Below are positions 56,893 to 64,000 of a stretch of 64,000 nt of DNA, one piece after another. The stretch covers positions 868,001 to 932,000 of the forward strand of contig OZ242191.1 of assembly GCA_965205915.1 (NCBI GenBank), read 5' to 3'. Below the pieces are notes generated by a model. The model saw only the letters and a list, made by a program, of their open reading frames with translations, had not been told where the DNA came from and did not search any database. Every line of letters starts with the position of its first letter. Position 1 is the stretch's first letter. This DNA is from VXMO01 sp965205915 (GTDB lineage Bacteria; Chloroflexota; Dehalococcoidia; UBA6926). Position numbers and translations under genes: made by a program.

Positions 56893-57341
56893 TGACCTCT
56901 GGCGATGCTTCGGGACAATTTTGGTGGGGTGACAGGTGCGGCCTTATCTGGCATGGCCATATGGATGAAGAGCCGTCCATGCTCACTTGGCGCATGAGAC
57001 CCGGAAATGTCGGTGGGCGCTATGTGGCTTACGTGAAGACCCACGACTTTTATACTGGCCACCAGTTGCCCATGGCTCACCTAACAGACGTGCGAGTCGA
57101 AAGGCGAATGGAGAACCGGGGCGCCGGGTCTATGCTGATCCTCAGAGCCATTGAGGAATGTAAGCGACGGGGGCACAAGGGCATTGAAGGCGACCTCAGC
57201 GACGTAGACAGCGACCATTTCGACAAGCTCAAGTATCTGTACGAGAAGCTGGGGTTCACTGTCATTTTCTACGAGCCGGAGCATCCCGACTATAGGAATC
57301 CGTGGGACGGCAAGATAGAGATGACATTTGGTGAAGAATGA
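56892..57341 (+). CDS. GNAT-family N-acetyltransferase
   Basis: 149 residues. The acetyl-CoA loop region VERRMENRGAGSMLILRAIEE, followed by KRRGHKGIEGDL and LKYLYEKLGFTVIFYEP, is a typical GNAT C-terminal half. The N-terminal half is short and rich in aromatic residues. ATG overlaps the upstream stub stop; its own stop overlaps the downstream stub start. Substrate unknown. Inside the direct-repeat interval with the TIR gene. Confidence 0.78.
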   Translation: MTSGDASGQFWWGDRCGLIWHGHMDEEPSMLTWRMRPGNVGGRYVAYVKTHDFYTGHQLPMAHLTDVRVERRMENRGAGSMLILRAIEECKRRGHKGIEGDLSDVDSDHFDKLKYLYEKLGFTVIFYEPEHPDYRNPWDGKIEMTFGEE

Positions 57342-57406
57342 CTGCCCTCCACATTTCTGAAACTGTCCATTTTCCGATGATGCGCCATGCCTCGAAAATC
57401 GACTAG
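57338..57406 (+). pseudogene. 22-codon fragment related to 56797-56892
   Basis: MTALHISETVHFPMMRHASK ending ID then stop. The ISExV-FPxxRHA pattern matches the stub before the GNAT gene. Two such fragments on either side of GNAT suggest that a longer gene was interrupted or duplicated. Confidence 0.4.
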
Positions 57407-57439
57407 AACGCCCCCTCACCTCACAACCCCACCTCCAAC

Positions 57440-57477
57440 CTGAACGTTCGCAGTATCTCCCTCTGGGCCTAATTACA
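57440..57477. repeat. Imperfect direct repeat, right of TIR/GNAT island
   Basis: Partner of 55430-55471; see that entry. Lies just beyond the second hsdR-like fragment. Confidence 0.65.
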
Positions 57478-57574
57478 ACCAGCCATGGCGCGATACGTGA
57501 TGACTATGTTGTTCGTGGTTCCGCGTTGAGGTTTGGCGGGGGTTTTGGGGTTGTGCCGAATTGCGGATGTGGGG

Positions 57575-57606
57575 AGGCCCGCTCGTGTTTGTACGAGCGG
57601 GCCTTT
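57575..57606. terminator. Bidirectional terminator
   Basis: AGGCCCGCTCGT (57575-57586), loop GTTTGT, ACGAGCGGGCCT (57593-57604), then TT. A 12-bp perfect stem between the GNAT side and the P-II remnant, able to serve both strands. Confidence 0.7.
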
Positions 57607-57633
57607 GGCAATCGGCTTGGGACGCCCCCGCCT

Positions 57634-58373
57634 TTAGAGGCCGCTTTGCCCTGTTCGCAAGGTGTAGGCGGCATCGATGTCCGATACGAATGTCCTGCCG
57701 TCGCCGGGGAATCCGGTGGACGCCGCCGCCTGGATGATCTGCACCGCCTCCTCCACCTGGCTGTCTTCAATGACCATCATCAGCATCGACTTGGCCAACT
57801 CGTCGTAGAGCTTCCCCCCACCGCCACGTTGAACCCGTAGACTTCCTTCGGTCCGATGGCGGGGGTCATGGCGATGTCCTGGGTTTCACTGTGTGTGCAG
57901 TTCTCCAGGCAACCCGTGATCGTGACGTTGAGCTTGCGCGGCAAGTCCGTGTACTCGCGATTGCCGAGGAAGGTTTGCGTGGACTCTTCGCCGTAGGGTG
58001 CCGCGTTGAATAGCTCATGGGGCATCCCGTCCGCCGAGTAGAAAGCGAGATAACCCGCCGACGATGCGTTGAGCCCCGCCGCCTCCAGCACAGTATTGAG
58101 ACGGACACCCGTCACCTCCGGGGTTTCAGACCAGTTGAAGATCTGGCAAACAAGAGGCGTCGGCTCCTGCACCTTCGGGAGGCGCTGCAAGTCTTCCCAG
58201 CGAATCACCGTCGTCTTATTCGTGGTGTCCGTCAGCTTCAACTCCCAGTCGCACAACTCCAGCGGGGCGGGCATCGGGTAAAGGGAGAGCACCGGCATGG
58301 TCTCGGCCTCAAAATCCATGACCGCGAACTGGTCCTTGAACTTCGGGTAGTTGACGTCAGGGCGCTTTACCAT
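57634..58373 (-). pseudogene. Chimeric remnant: sulfite-oxidase-like + nitrite reductase + P-II fragments
   Basis: Read on the minus strand from ATG 58373. First about 125 residues: molybdopterin-binding SUOX-like domain, with LVCQIFNWSETPEVTGVRL and FYSADGMPHE. Then TFLGNREYTDLPRKLNVTIT and GCLENCTHSETQDIAMTPAI: the siroheme/4Fe-4S region of ferredoxin-nitrite reductase. After GFNVAVGG and a frame slip at a G run near 57809, the frame gives KLYDELAKSMLMMVIEDSQV through FVSDIDAAYTLRTGQSGL: the C-terminus of a P-II protein. Three genes of a nitrogen-assimilation cluster have collapsed into one ORF by deletion. Confidence 0.8.
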
Positions 58374-58375
58374 CG

Positions 58376-58726
58376 CTACACCGTCCCCACCGCAGCGGCT
58401 TCGTTCTCCATGATCACGACCGGTTCTTCCACCGGGCAGATGAAGACCTTGCCGTCGCCATAGTTATCCGCCTTATTGACTGCAATAAGCGCCCTCACCA
58501 GGGGCATCGTCATCTCATCCGGAACCAGCCAGGTGAGCATGCGCTTTGGGAGGAATTGCATGACGCCGTCGTCCTGGCCGTTGACCGGCCGCATGTATCG
58601 CAGACCGCGTTGGCGGCCTCTCCCCATAACGCGGTTGTGGATGTAGGATTCCGCTCCCACGTTTATTGCCGCGCCCACCGTGGCCAACCACTTCTCGGGC
58701 CGAATCATCGCCATGACTTCTTTCAT
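58376..58726 (-). CDS. P-II family nitrogen regulatory protein (NifI-like)
   Basis: 116 residues. MKEVMAMIRPEKWLATVGA opens the P-II fold; RVMGRGRQRGLRYMRP, MQFLPKRMLTWLVPD and GDGKVFICPVEE are family motifs. The T-loop is of the NifI type, without the usual uridylylated Tyr51 context. It lies two bases before the chimeric remnant and divergent from nirK. It may be a surviving but orphaned regulator. Confidence 0.85.
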   Translation of the reverse strand: MKEVMAMIRPEKWLATVGAAINVGAESYIHNRVMGRGRQRGLRYMRPVNGQDDGVMQFLPKRMLTWLVPDEMTMPLVRALIAVNKADNYGDGKVFICPVEEPVVIMENEAAAVGTV

Positions 58727-58870
58727 CGGGTAACCTGCCTTTTGCGGAGATTGTTACAGAACTCACGTTATAGATGAGATTTGGCAGGCCGATTACGCAA
58801 AAGTTACGCGCTTGTTACAGGGATGCGACAGCGCCGACTAGAGGCACGGTTCTGTTCCTCGTAGCATCCC

Positions 58871-58942
58871 CCAAGCAGACATCAACGAGTATCGTCGCCT
58901 TGACGACCGGCGGACTGCCTTGATTGACGCCCAAAAATGCCT
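58871..58942. repeat. 72-bp direct repeat, left of nirK module
   Basis: Matches 60806-60877 at about 64 of 72 positions by eye, including a 23-base identical run ATCGTCGCCTTGACGACCGG plus CGG. Two copies bound nirK and the cupredoxin gene exactly. Confidence 0.9.
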
Positions 58943-59012
58943 GTCGGCCTAACAGAGGCCCTCATCCAAGCGTCTGGCAATCTGGCATTGTGTTTTGCAG
59001 ATGGGCGCAAGT

Positions 59013-59030
59013 TGACGTAACATAGCGTCA
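59013..59030 (+). promoter_or_regulatory. Inverted repeat upstream of nirK
   Basis: TGACG-N8-CGTCA, 25 bases before ATG 59056. It is a plausible operator, but does not match the FNR/NNR consensus TTGAT-N4-ATCAA. Confidence 0.4.
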
Positions 59031-59055
59031 GCAGAGTATGGCAAGGAGAATCGCG

Positions 59056-60222
59056 ATGCTTTCCAGGAAGAACTTCACCCGAGCGATATGGTTGCCTCTA
59101 TTGGTGGTATTGACGCTGTTTGGTGGCGCCGTCGCCTGTAACCAGGATAGTGACGACGATACCAATGAAGAGGGGGGGACAGCCTATTGGACCGGACCCA
59201 CGACGTGGGAACCGGAAGATGTCGCCGGCCTTGAGCGAGTCACCCAGAACCTGGTGGCCCCGCCGTTTTTGCCGACGCACGAGCAGGTCAACATGGACGG
59301 CCCCAAGGTGGTGCAGGTAAGGATGGTCGTTGAGGAGAAGGAGATTGAAGTAGCGCCCGGCGTGTTCATGTGGGCGTTCACCTTCAACGGTACTGTGCCG
59401 GGGCCGATTATCGTGGTTCATGAGGGCGACTACGTGGAGCTGACTCTTGTCAATCCAACGAGCAATGAGCTGGCCCACAACGTCGATTTCCACGCCTCCA
59501 GCGGGGCGCTCGGCGGCGGCAGCCTGACCCTCATCGCCCCCGGAGAGCAAGTGGTATTGCGGTTCCGCGCGACCAAGGTCGGCGCATTCATCTACCACTG
59601 TGCCCCGAGTGGACTCATGATCCCGTGGCACGTCACTCACGGAATGAACGGAGCCATCATGGTTCTGCCGCGGGGTGGGCTAAAGGACCCGGCGGGGAAT
59701 CCCATCACGTATGACCGGGCCTATTACGTCGGCGAGCAAGACTACTACGTGCCGCAGGACGAGAACGGCGAATTCATGCGCTTTGACAGTCCGGCGGTCT
59801 CCCTTGATGACGATCTTGCGGTAATGAGAACGCTGAGTCCCACGCACATCGTATTCAATGGTGTGACCGGAGCCTTGCAGGGAGATGGTCAACTGACGGC
59901 CAACGTGGGCGAGAACGTGCTCATCATCCACTCGCAGGCAAACCGCCAGTCGTACCCGCACCTCATCGGCGGCCACGGAGACTATGTGTGGGAGCGCGGC
60001 GGGTTCGGCAGCCCGCCGAAGGTTGACCTGGAAACCTGGGCAATTGCCGCCGGATCTGCAGGCGCGTCCATCCATACAATTCGCCAGCCGGGGGCCTACG
60101 TCTACCTGTCCCACAACCTGATTGAGGCGTTGGCATATGACGCCAAAGCAATCCTCGTCGCTGAAGGCGAATGGAACAACGACCTAATGGAGCAAATTGG
60201 GCCGCCGGGGCCCACCCAATAA
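59056..60222 (+). CDS. nirK: Copper-containing nitrite reductase
   Basis: Reduces nitrite to nitric oxide in the cell envelope (about 388 residues). All copper ligands are visible: type 1 His141, Cys182, His192, Met197 (AHNVDFHA, FIYHCAPSG, PWHVTHGMNG); type 2 His146, His181 and the late HLIGGHGDYVW histidine; catalytic Asp144. The N-terminus has a signal peptide with a Cys near residue 28, so a lipoprotein. AAGGAG before ATG 59056 decides the start over ATG 59038. The following cupredoxin is a likely electron donor. Confidence 0.95.
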   Translation: MLSRKNFTRAIWLPLLVVLTLFGGAVACNQDSDDDTNEEGGTAYWTGPTTWEPEDVAGLERVTQNLVAPPFLPTHEQVNMDGPKVVQVRMVVEEKEIEVAPGVFMWAFTFNGTVPGPIIVVHEGDYVELTLVNPTSNELAHNVDFHASSGALGGGSLTLIAPGEQVVLRFRATKVGAFIYHCAPSGLMIPWHVTHGMNGAIMVLPRGGLKDPAGNPITYDRAYYVGEQDYYVPQDENGEFMRFDSPAVSLDDDLAVMRTLSPTHIVFNGVTGALQGDGQLTANVGENVLIIHSQANRQSYPHLIGGHGDYVWERGGFGSPPKVDLETWAIAAGSAGASIHTIRQPGAYVYLSHNLIEALAYDAKAILVAEGEWNNDLMEQIGPPGPTQ

Positions 60223-60232
60223 AGACGCAGCA

Positions 60233-60287
60233 TTGTCCTATGCCGATGCCAACTGTAGCGTCTGGTTACAGCATCGGCATGGGACAA
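60233..60287 (+). other. Long hairpin between nirK and the cupredoxin gene
   Basis: A 17-bp stem with one wobble (60233-60249 with 60271-60287). The 21-base loop contains a further CTGTA/TACAG pair. It could terminate, protect the nirK 3' end or split expression. No T run follows. Confidence 0.65.
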
Positions 60288-60337
60288 CGGGGCCGCCTTC
60301 CAGGCTCGCCACGACGAGGATCTGAGGCATAGAGGTC

Positions 60338-60790
60338 ATGCAACTGCTCAAGAAAGCGCCCCTGGCAATTGCTGCCCTAATCGTGCTGTTCAGTCTGGCC
60401 TGTGACGGCAATGGCGGCGACCAACCCGCCAACACTGCCACTCCCACCCCGTCAACGTCCCAACCGGACGAAACACCGGCGCAGACCTCTTCATCGCAAC
60501 CGGGCGCCGGTCTCGTGGTCAACGTCGTCAATCAGGACCTTGGGGGTAGTGGAGAGTACAAATTCGTTCCGGAGGAATTCAGGTTCAGTGTTGGCCAAAC
60601 AGTCACCTTTGAAATGACCGCGGAGACGGAGCTTCATACCTTTACGGTCAAAGATCTCGGCATAGAGGAGTTCATACAGGCGGGAGAAACCGTTTCCCTT
60701 ACATATACGTTCGACGAGCCAGGCGAATTCGAAATCACCTGCACACCACACGCGGCGTTCGGCATGACCGCTGTCATTTACGTCGAATAA
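60338..60790 (+). CDS. Cupredoxin lipoprotein (type 1 copper)
   Basis: 150 residues. Lipobox SLACD (Cys22), a Thr/Pro/Ser linker (30-58), then a plastocyanin/azurin-like domain with copper ligands His100 (ELHTFTV), Cys135, His138 and Met143 (ITCTPHAAFGM). Probably carries electrons to NirK outside the membrane. Ends 16 bases before the right 72-bp repeat. Confidence 0.9.
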   Translation: MQLLKKAPLAIAALIVLFSLACDGNGGDQPANTATPTPSTSQPDETPAQTSSSQPGAGLVVNVVNQDLGGSGEYKFVPEEFRFSVGQTVTFEMTAETELHTFTVKDLGIEEFIQAGETVSLTYTFDEPGEFEITCTPHAAFGMTAVIYVE

Positions 60791-60805
60791 GCCCTGAGAT
60801 GGCCG

Positions 60806-60877
60806 CCAAACAGACACCAACGAGCATCGTCGCCTTGACGACCGGCGGATAGCCTTGATTGACACCCCAAGATGCCT
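60806..60877. repeat. 72-bp direct repeat, right of nirK module
   Basis: Partner of 58871-58942, same length without gaps. Confidence 0.9.
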
Positions 60878-61099
60878 ACCGTCAAAATAGCCCCGCCAAA
60901 CGACGAACGCACTACGAGACAAAATCACCATTGCCAAGCGGCGTCCCAGGCAAAATCCGATGACGCAATTGCAGTGGGCATAGGACTTCCAGACCTGCTT
61001 CTAAGAGTAAGCTGTAACCAGTGAGCTCCCTCAAGTGGCTGATCGTTACCGCCCCCCCCCCGGACAGCGCGCCCCACGCGACTGGCCGATATAATCAGG

Positions 61100-61171
61100 G
61101 GGGCCGTAGCTCAGTCGGGAGGCGCTTGCTTTGCAAGCAGGGGGTCAGGGGGGCGAATGCTGTCGGCTCCG
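61100..61171 (+). pseudogene. Degenerate tRNA-Ala(TGC) copy
   Basis: Acceptor GGGGCCG/CGGCTCC and the TGC anticodon arm match tRNA-Ala at 25115-25187. One base is lost in the D-arm (GGGAGGC for GGGAGAGC) and the T-arm is broken (GGGGGGCGAATGCTG). GCCA follows in the CCA position. TATAAT at 61090-61095 sits just upstream. A run of ten C lies at 61052-61061. Confidence 0.8.
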
Positions 61172-61308
61172 CCATTTGCCATATTGGGGATCCTTTCAAG
61201 TTGCCGACGCGGAGATGTACGATAGGCAGCGGAGCCATTCTCGTCTCCCGGAGAGAAAACATCATCCAGCTAGATTCTTACCAACTGTTATGAATGAGGA
61301 GAGGACAG

Positions 61309-61494
61309 ATGCCGGAAGATCAGCATAGCTCCCAGTTCATTGATCAGATCATTGAAATCACTCTTGAAGAGCTTTCTGAGCATCAAATATTCGACGATGA
61401 AACCCTACGACGTCTAAGAGGTCTGGCCGAATCTTCGGGATTGAACGATTCTCAGCGGGTTGTGGAAGCGCTGAGCACTGCAGAGGGCAAGTAA
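61309..61494 (+). CDS. Small acidic helical protein preceding SMC-like ATPase
   Basis: 61 residues, predicted all-helical, acidic (EITLEELSEHQIFDDETLRR). Not recognised. GAGGAGAGGAC precedes ATG 61309, and the ATPase ATG follows its stop by one base, so the two are cotranslated and likely act together. Composition is more AT-rich than core genes. Confidence 0.65.
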   Translation: MPEDQHSSQFIDQIIEITLEELSEHQIFDDETLRRLRGLAESSGLNDSQRVVEALSTAEGK

Positions 61495-61495
61495 C

Positions 61496-63979
61496 ATGAG
61501 AATACTAGGGTTGACGGTACAGAATGTGCGCGGCCTTCCTGACTTGCAGCTTAACTTGGATGGCAAGAACCTCGTAATATGGGGCCCAAATGGCGCAGGC
61601 AAAAGCTGCGTTGTCGACGCTATTGATTTTCTTTTCACCGGGAGCATCTCTAGACTGCTGGGCGAAGGCACTGCTGGAATCACTTTGGCACGCCACGGCC
61701 ATCACGTCGACCATGACGCGGAATCGGCTCTCGTAAGAGCTAGTGTCCAGTTGGAGGGTCTTCTTGAGCCTATCGAGATCACACGCTGCATGGCCCGACC
61801 AGATCAGTTGGAATGCCCCGATGACGCGAGAGCAGCCTTGAGCAACGTAAGCGACCTGATGAGTAAGGGCGGCGTCACCCTAACACGTCGGGATATCCTG
61901 CGCTATGTTGCGGCGGAGGCCGCTAAACGTGCCAATCAGGTCCAGGAACTCTTGCACCTCGAGGACATCAAAAGTGTACGATCCAGCTTGCGTGGAGCTA
62001 CGACTGAATTGGCCCGCATTGAAAGTGATGCCCATAAGGCAATCCAGACCGCTAGGGCAGACGTCAATGTCACCTTGAATATGACTGACTACAGCGACGA
62101 GGGCCTTTTCGAAGTGGTAAACACATCCCGGCAGACGTTGGGTGGAGGGCTCCTGCAAGTGCACGGCTCCGCTGGATTCAAAGAAGGACTTGCGCCACCA
62201 GCACCCCGGGAGGAAGGGCAGTCTTCCGCTAATCTGAACCTCTTTCACCAAGCTCTACAGAACGTCCGGCAAGGGACACAATCAACTATCGAGCCAGTTC
62301 TAAACCTGAGCGACGAACACTTAAGGAAAAACATCACCAAACTTAAAGCGAACCCCACATTGCTTGCTGAGTTAGAAGGGCTCGAGCTGACGGAACATGC
62401 AGCGCACTTTGTTGAAGACTCGACAATCGAGTGCCCCGTCTGTCAGACGCCTTGGCCTGCAGGACTTCTGAAGTCTCACTTGGAGGATAGAATAGCCACT
62501 GCTCACGCTGCTAAGGTCGTGAGGAACGAAATCTTTGCATCTGCCGAAGCCCTTGCAATGCCTGCACGGGCCCTCAGCGCAAATGTCAAAGCCCTCAAGG
62601 AGAGCCTGATGGCCGCCAAGGTGGAGACCAAGGATGAAGATATTCAGTTTATCGACACCTGGCTTAAAGATTTGAACGACCTATTGACAGCACTGGCTAA
62701 CCCGGTAGAGCAGTATCTTGACCGCGGTTTCTCAAACGATGTTTTCGCTCGCGTGTTTCTGCCCGAAGGCCAAAACGACCTGCTTGGTCGGATTGAGAAG
62801 ACGGTTCAAGAGGCGTTACCGAAACCCACTCCGGAACAGACAGCATGGGACACACTTACTCAGCTAGAGGTAAGTGGCCGGGCTCTTGAACATAGAACTC
62901 AAGAAAAGGAAGTCGCCAGCCTTCATTCCACGCGTTCAAAACTTCTGCTAACCGCGTATGAAAAGGCTCGCGACATTATCTTGGAGGATCTATATTCCCG
63001 AATTGCCAACCGCTTCGTGGAGTTCTACCACGTTTTGCACACCCACGAAAGTGACGATTTTGGTGCCAGGTTACTACCCAAAGGTGCCGCGCTAGCATTC
63101 GAAGTCGACTTCTTGGGACGCGGAACTCATCCGCCTAATGCACTCCATAGCGAAGGGCATCAAGATAGCATGGGCCTTTGTTTGTTTCTGTCCCTCAATG
63201 AAGAGCTCGCCAAGGGGAACCTTGGCCTAATTGTCTTGGACGACGTAATGATGTCAGTTGATACTGGGCACCGGAAAGAAGTATGCCGCCTACTAAATGA
63301 ACAGTTCGCAAACACCCAGTTCGTCATCACGACACATGATAGAACTTGGGCCAAACAGCTTAGACAAGAAGGTGTCGTGGAGCGCAGCCAAGTTATTGAG
63401 TTCACTGGCTGGACTGTGGAACGTGGCCCTCAGACCAGTCTACAAGTGGACTTGTGGGAAGCAATACAGGCAGACCTCGATAGGGACAACATTCCCGAGG
63501 CCGCCTTCAAACTCCGACGAGGTAGCGAAGATTTCTTTGAAAGCGCTTGCGACTCATTACGCGCAGAAGTGATCTATAACTCAGAAATGCAATGGCAACT
63601 AGATGATTGGCTGCTGGCAGCAATGAATCAATACAAAGACCTACTGAAAAGGGGGCGCCGTGCTGCCCTTTCGTGGGGTGCCACAAATACTGTTGCAATA
63701 CTTGACGAGAAAGAGTCCATCAGAAAACAAGTTTATCGGCGAACTTTCGTAGAGCAATGGGCAATTAACGGATCTGTTCACTTCAACAATTGGGAGAATA
63801 TGTCAAAGCAGGACTTCACACCAGTGGCGGACGCTTTCAGAGACTTACAAGCTCTCTTCGAATGTTCCGATTGCGGAGGGCTTCTGCAAAGACTCCCTAG
63901 CAAAGGTCCCCTCAATAGCGTGAAATGTCGCTGTGGGAACGTCAACTGGAATCTCCAGCATAAGCCTGACGCAAGTTAG
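61496..63979 (+). CDS. SMC/RecF-like AAA ATPase with zinc-hook motif
   Basis: 827 residues. Walker A GPNGAGKS (30-37); CxxC hook ECPVCQTPW (Cys313, Cys316); long helices on both sides; Walker B LGLIVLDDVMMSVDTGHR (near 582) and switch FVITTHDRTW. After residue 640 an additional helical domain and a C-terminal zinc ribbon (CSDCGG, then CRCG) follow, not found in plain Rad50-like proteins. The order suggests a two-gene, defence-like system with the upstream small protein. Function unproven. Confidence 0.8.
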   Translation: MRILGLTVQNVRGLPDLQLNLDGKNLVIWGPNGAGKSCVVDAIDFLFTGSISRLLGEGTAGITLARHGHHVDHDAESALVRASVQLEGLLEPIEITRCMARPDQLECPDDARAALSNVSDLMSKGGVTLTRRDILRYVAAEAAKRANQVQELLHLEDIKSVRSSLRGATTELARIESDAHKAIQTARADVNVTLNMTDYSDEGLFEVVNTSRQTLGGGLLQVHGSAGFKEGLAPPAPREEGQSSANLNLFHQALQNVRQGTQSTIEPVLNLSDEHLRKNITKLKANPTLLAELEGLELTEHAAHFVEDSTIECPVCQTPWPAGLLKSHLEDRIATAHAAKVVRNEIFASAEALAMPARALSANVKALKESLMAAKVETKDEDIQFIDTWLKDLNDLLTALANPVEQYLDRGFSNDVFARVFLPEGQNDLLGRIEKTVQEALPKPTPEQTAWDTLTQLEVSGRALEHRTQEKEVASLHSTRSKLLLTAYEKARDIILEDLYSRIANRFVEFYHVLHTHESDDFGARLLPKGAALAFEVDFLGRGTHPPNALHSEGHQDSMGLCLFLSLNEELAKGNLGLIVLDDVMMSVDTGHRKEVCRLLNEQFANTQFVITTHDRTWAKQLRQEGVVERSQVIEFTGWTVERGPQTSLQVDLWEAIQADLDRDNIPEAAFKLRRGSEDFFESACDSLRAEVIYNSEMQWQLDDWLLAAMNQYKDLLKRGRRAALSWGATNTVAILDEKESIRKQVYRRTFVEQWAINGSVHFNNWENMSKQDFTPVADAFRDLQALFECSDCGGLLQRLPSKGPLNSVKCRCGNVNWNLQHKPDAS

Positions 63980-64000
63980 CGATTTTGTTGCCTGTTCACA

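Noticed and set aside
59013..59030. FNR/NNR-type box before nirK
   Set aside because: The inverted repeat TGACG-N8-CGTCA differs from TTGAT-N4-ATCAA in sequence and spacing; kept only as an unspecified operator candidate.
61021..61293. A 90-codon ORF across the degenerate tRNA
   Set aside because: Runs through the tRNA copy and a C10 tract; reads as noise.

Overview
The window is a GC-rich bacterial chromosome segment with densely packed genes on both strands. No rRNA is present, so placement is tentative. The gene set (GuaB3-type IMP dehydrogenase, DUF1015 protein, Lit/DUF1461 protein, OpuA and Aap uptake systems, NifI-like P-II protein, B12-dependent MetH, copper NirK) and short ATTCCCGC/GCGGGAAT palindromes would fit a free-living or sponge-associated marine Chloroflexota (Dehalococcoidia/SAR202-like). 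That is an inference, not a measurement.

Layout. 1-4.7 kb: the 3' part of rpoC with its terminator, then a Lit-like membrane transacylase and a coiled-coil protein. 4.7-10.4 kb (minus strand): lipA, phosphoglucomutase, AcuC-type deacetylase, metallo-hydrolase and a lipoprotein with a degenerate HtrA fold. 10.5-15.4 kb (plus): NAD-binding protein, VTT membrane protein, rpiB, and M20 and cyclic amidohydrolases. 15.5-25.2 kb: an aminotransferase, a glycine-betaine (OpuA) operon and a divergent Aap amino-acid operon, then tRNA-Ala(TGC). 25.3-33.9 kb (minus): a 45-codon prepilin-like ORF, sufC-sufS-sufU without sufB/sufD, a VapBC-like pair, fumC, a DUF2851 gene and proA. 34-37.2 kb: proB separated from proA by an ATPase/DUF4276-like module sitting between two copies of the proB 3' end. 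37.3-43.3 kb (plus): recF, HicAB, a DUF433/DUF5615 toxin-antitoxin run, a two-subunit CoA-transferase whose A subunit carries an in-frame TGA, and guaB3. 43.4-44.3 kb: a decayed IS5-like element inserted into a palindromic repeat. 44.4-51.3 kb (minus): greA, DUF1015, Sir2, Uma2 and metH. 51.5-55.1 kb: tRNA-Ala(GGC), a histidine kinase/response regulator pair and an acidic lipoprotein.

55.1-64 kb is accessory. It holds a TIR-domain gene and a GNAT gene between imperfect direct repeats, two restriction-subunit-like N-terminal fragments, a stitched remnant of a nitrite-assimilation cluster, a nirK-cupredoxin pair between 72-bp direct repeats, a damaged tRNA-Ala copy, and an SMC-like ATPase with a small partner gene.

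The observations most worth checking are: (1) the in-frame TGA in the CoA-transferase A subunit, followed by a hairpin that fits the general shape of a bacterial SECIS; (2) the insertion at the 3' end of proB that splits proB from proA; (3) the direct-repeat-bounded TIR/GNAT and nirK/cupredoxin modules; (4) promoter elements placed so close to start codons that several transcripts look leaderless.
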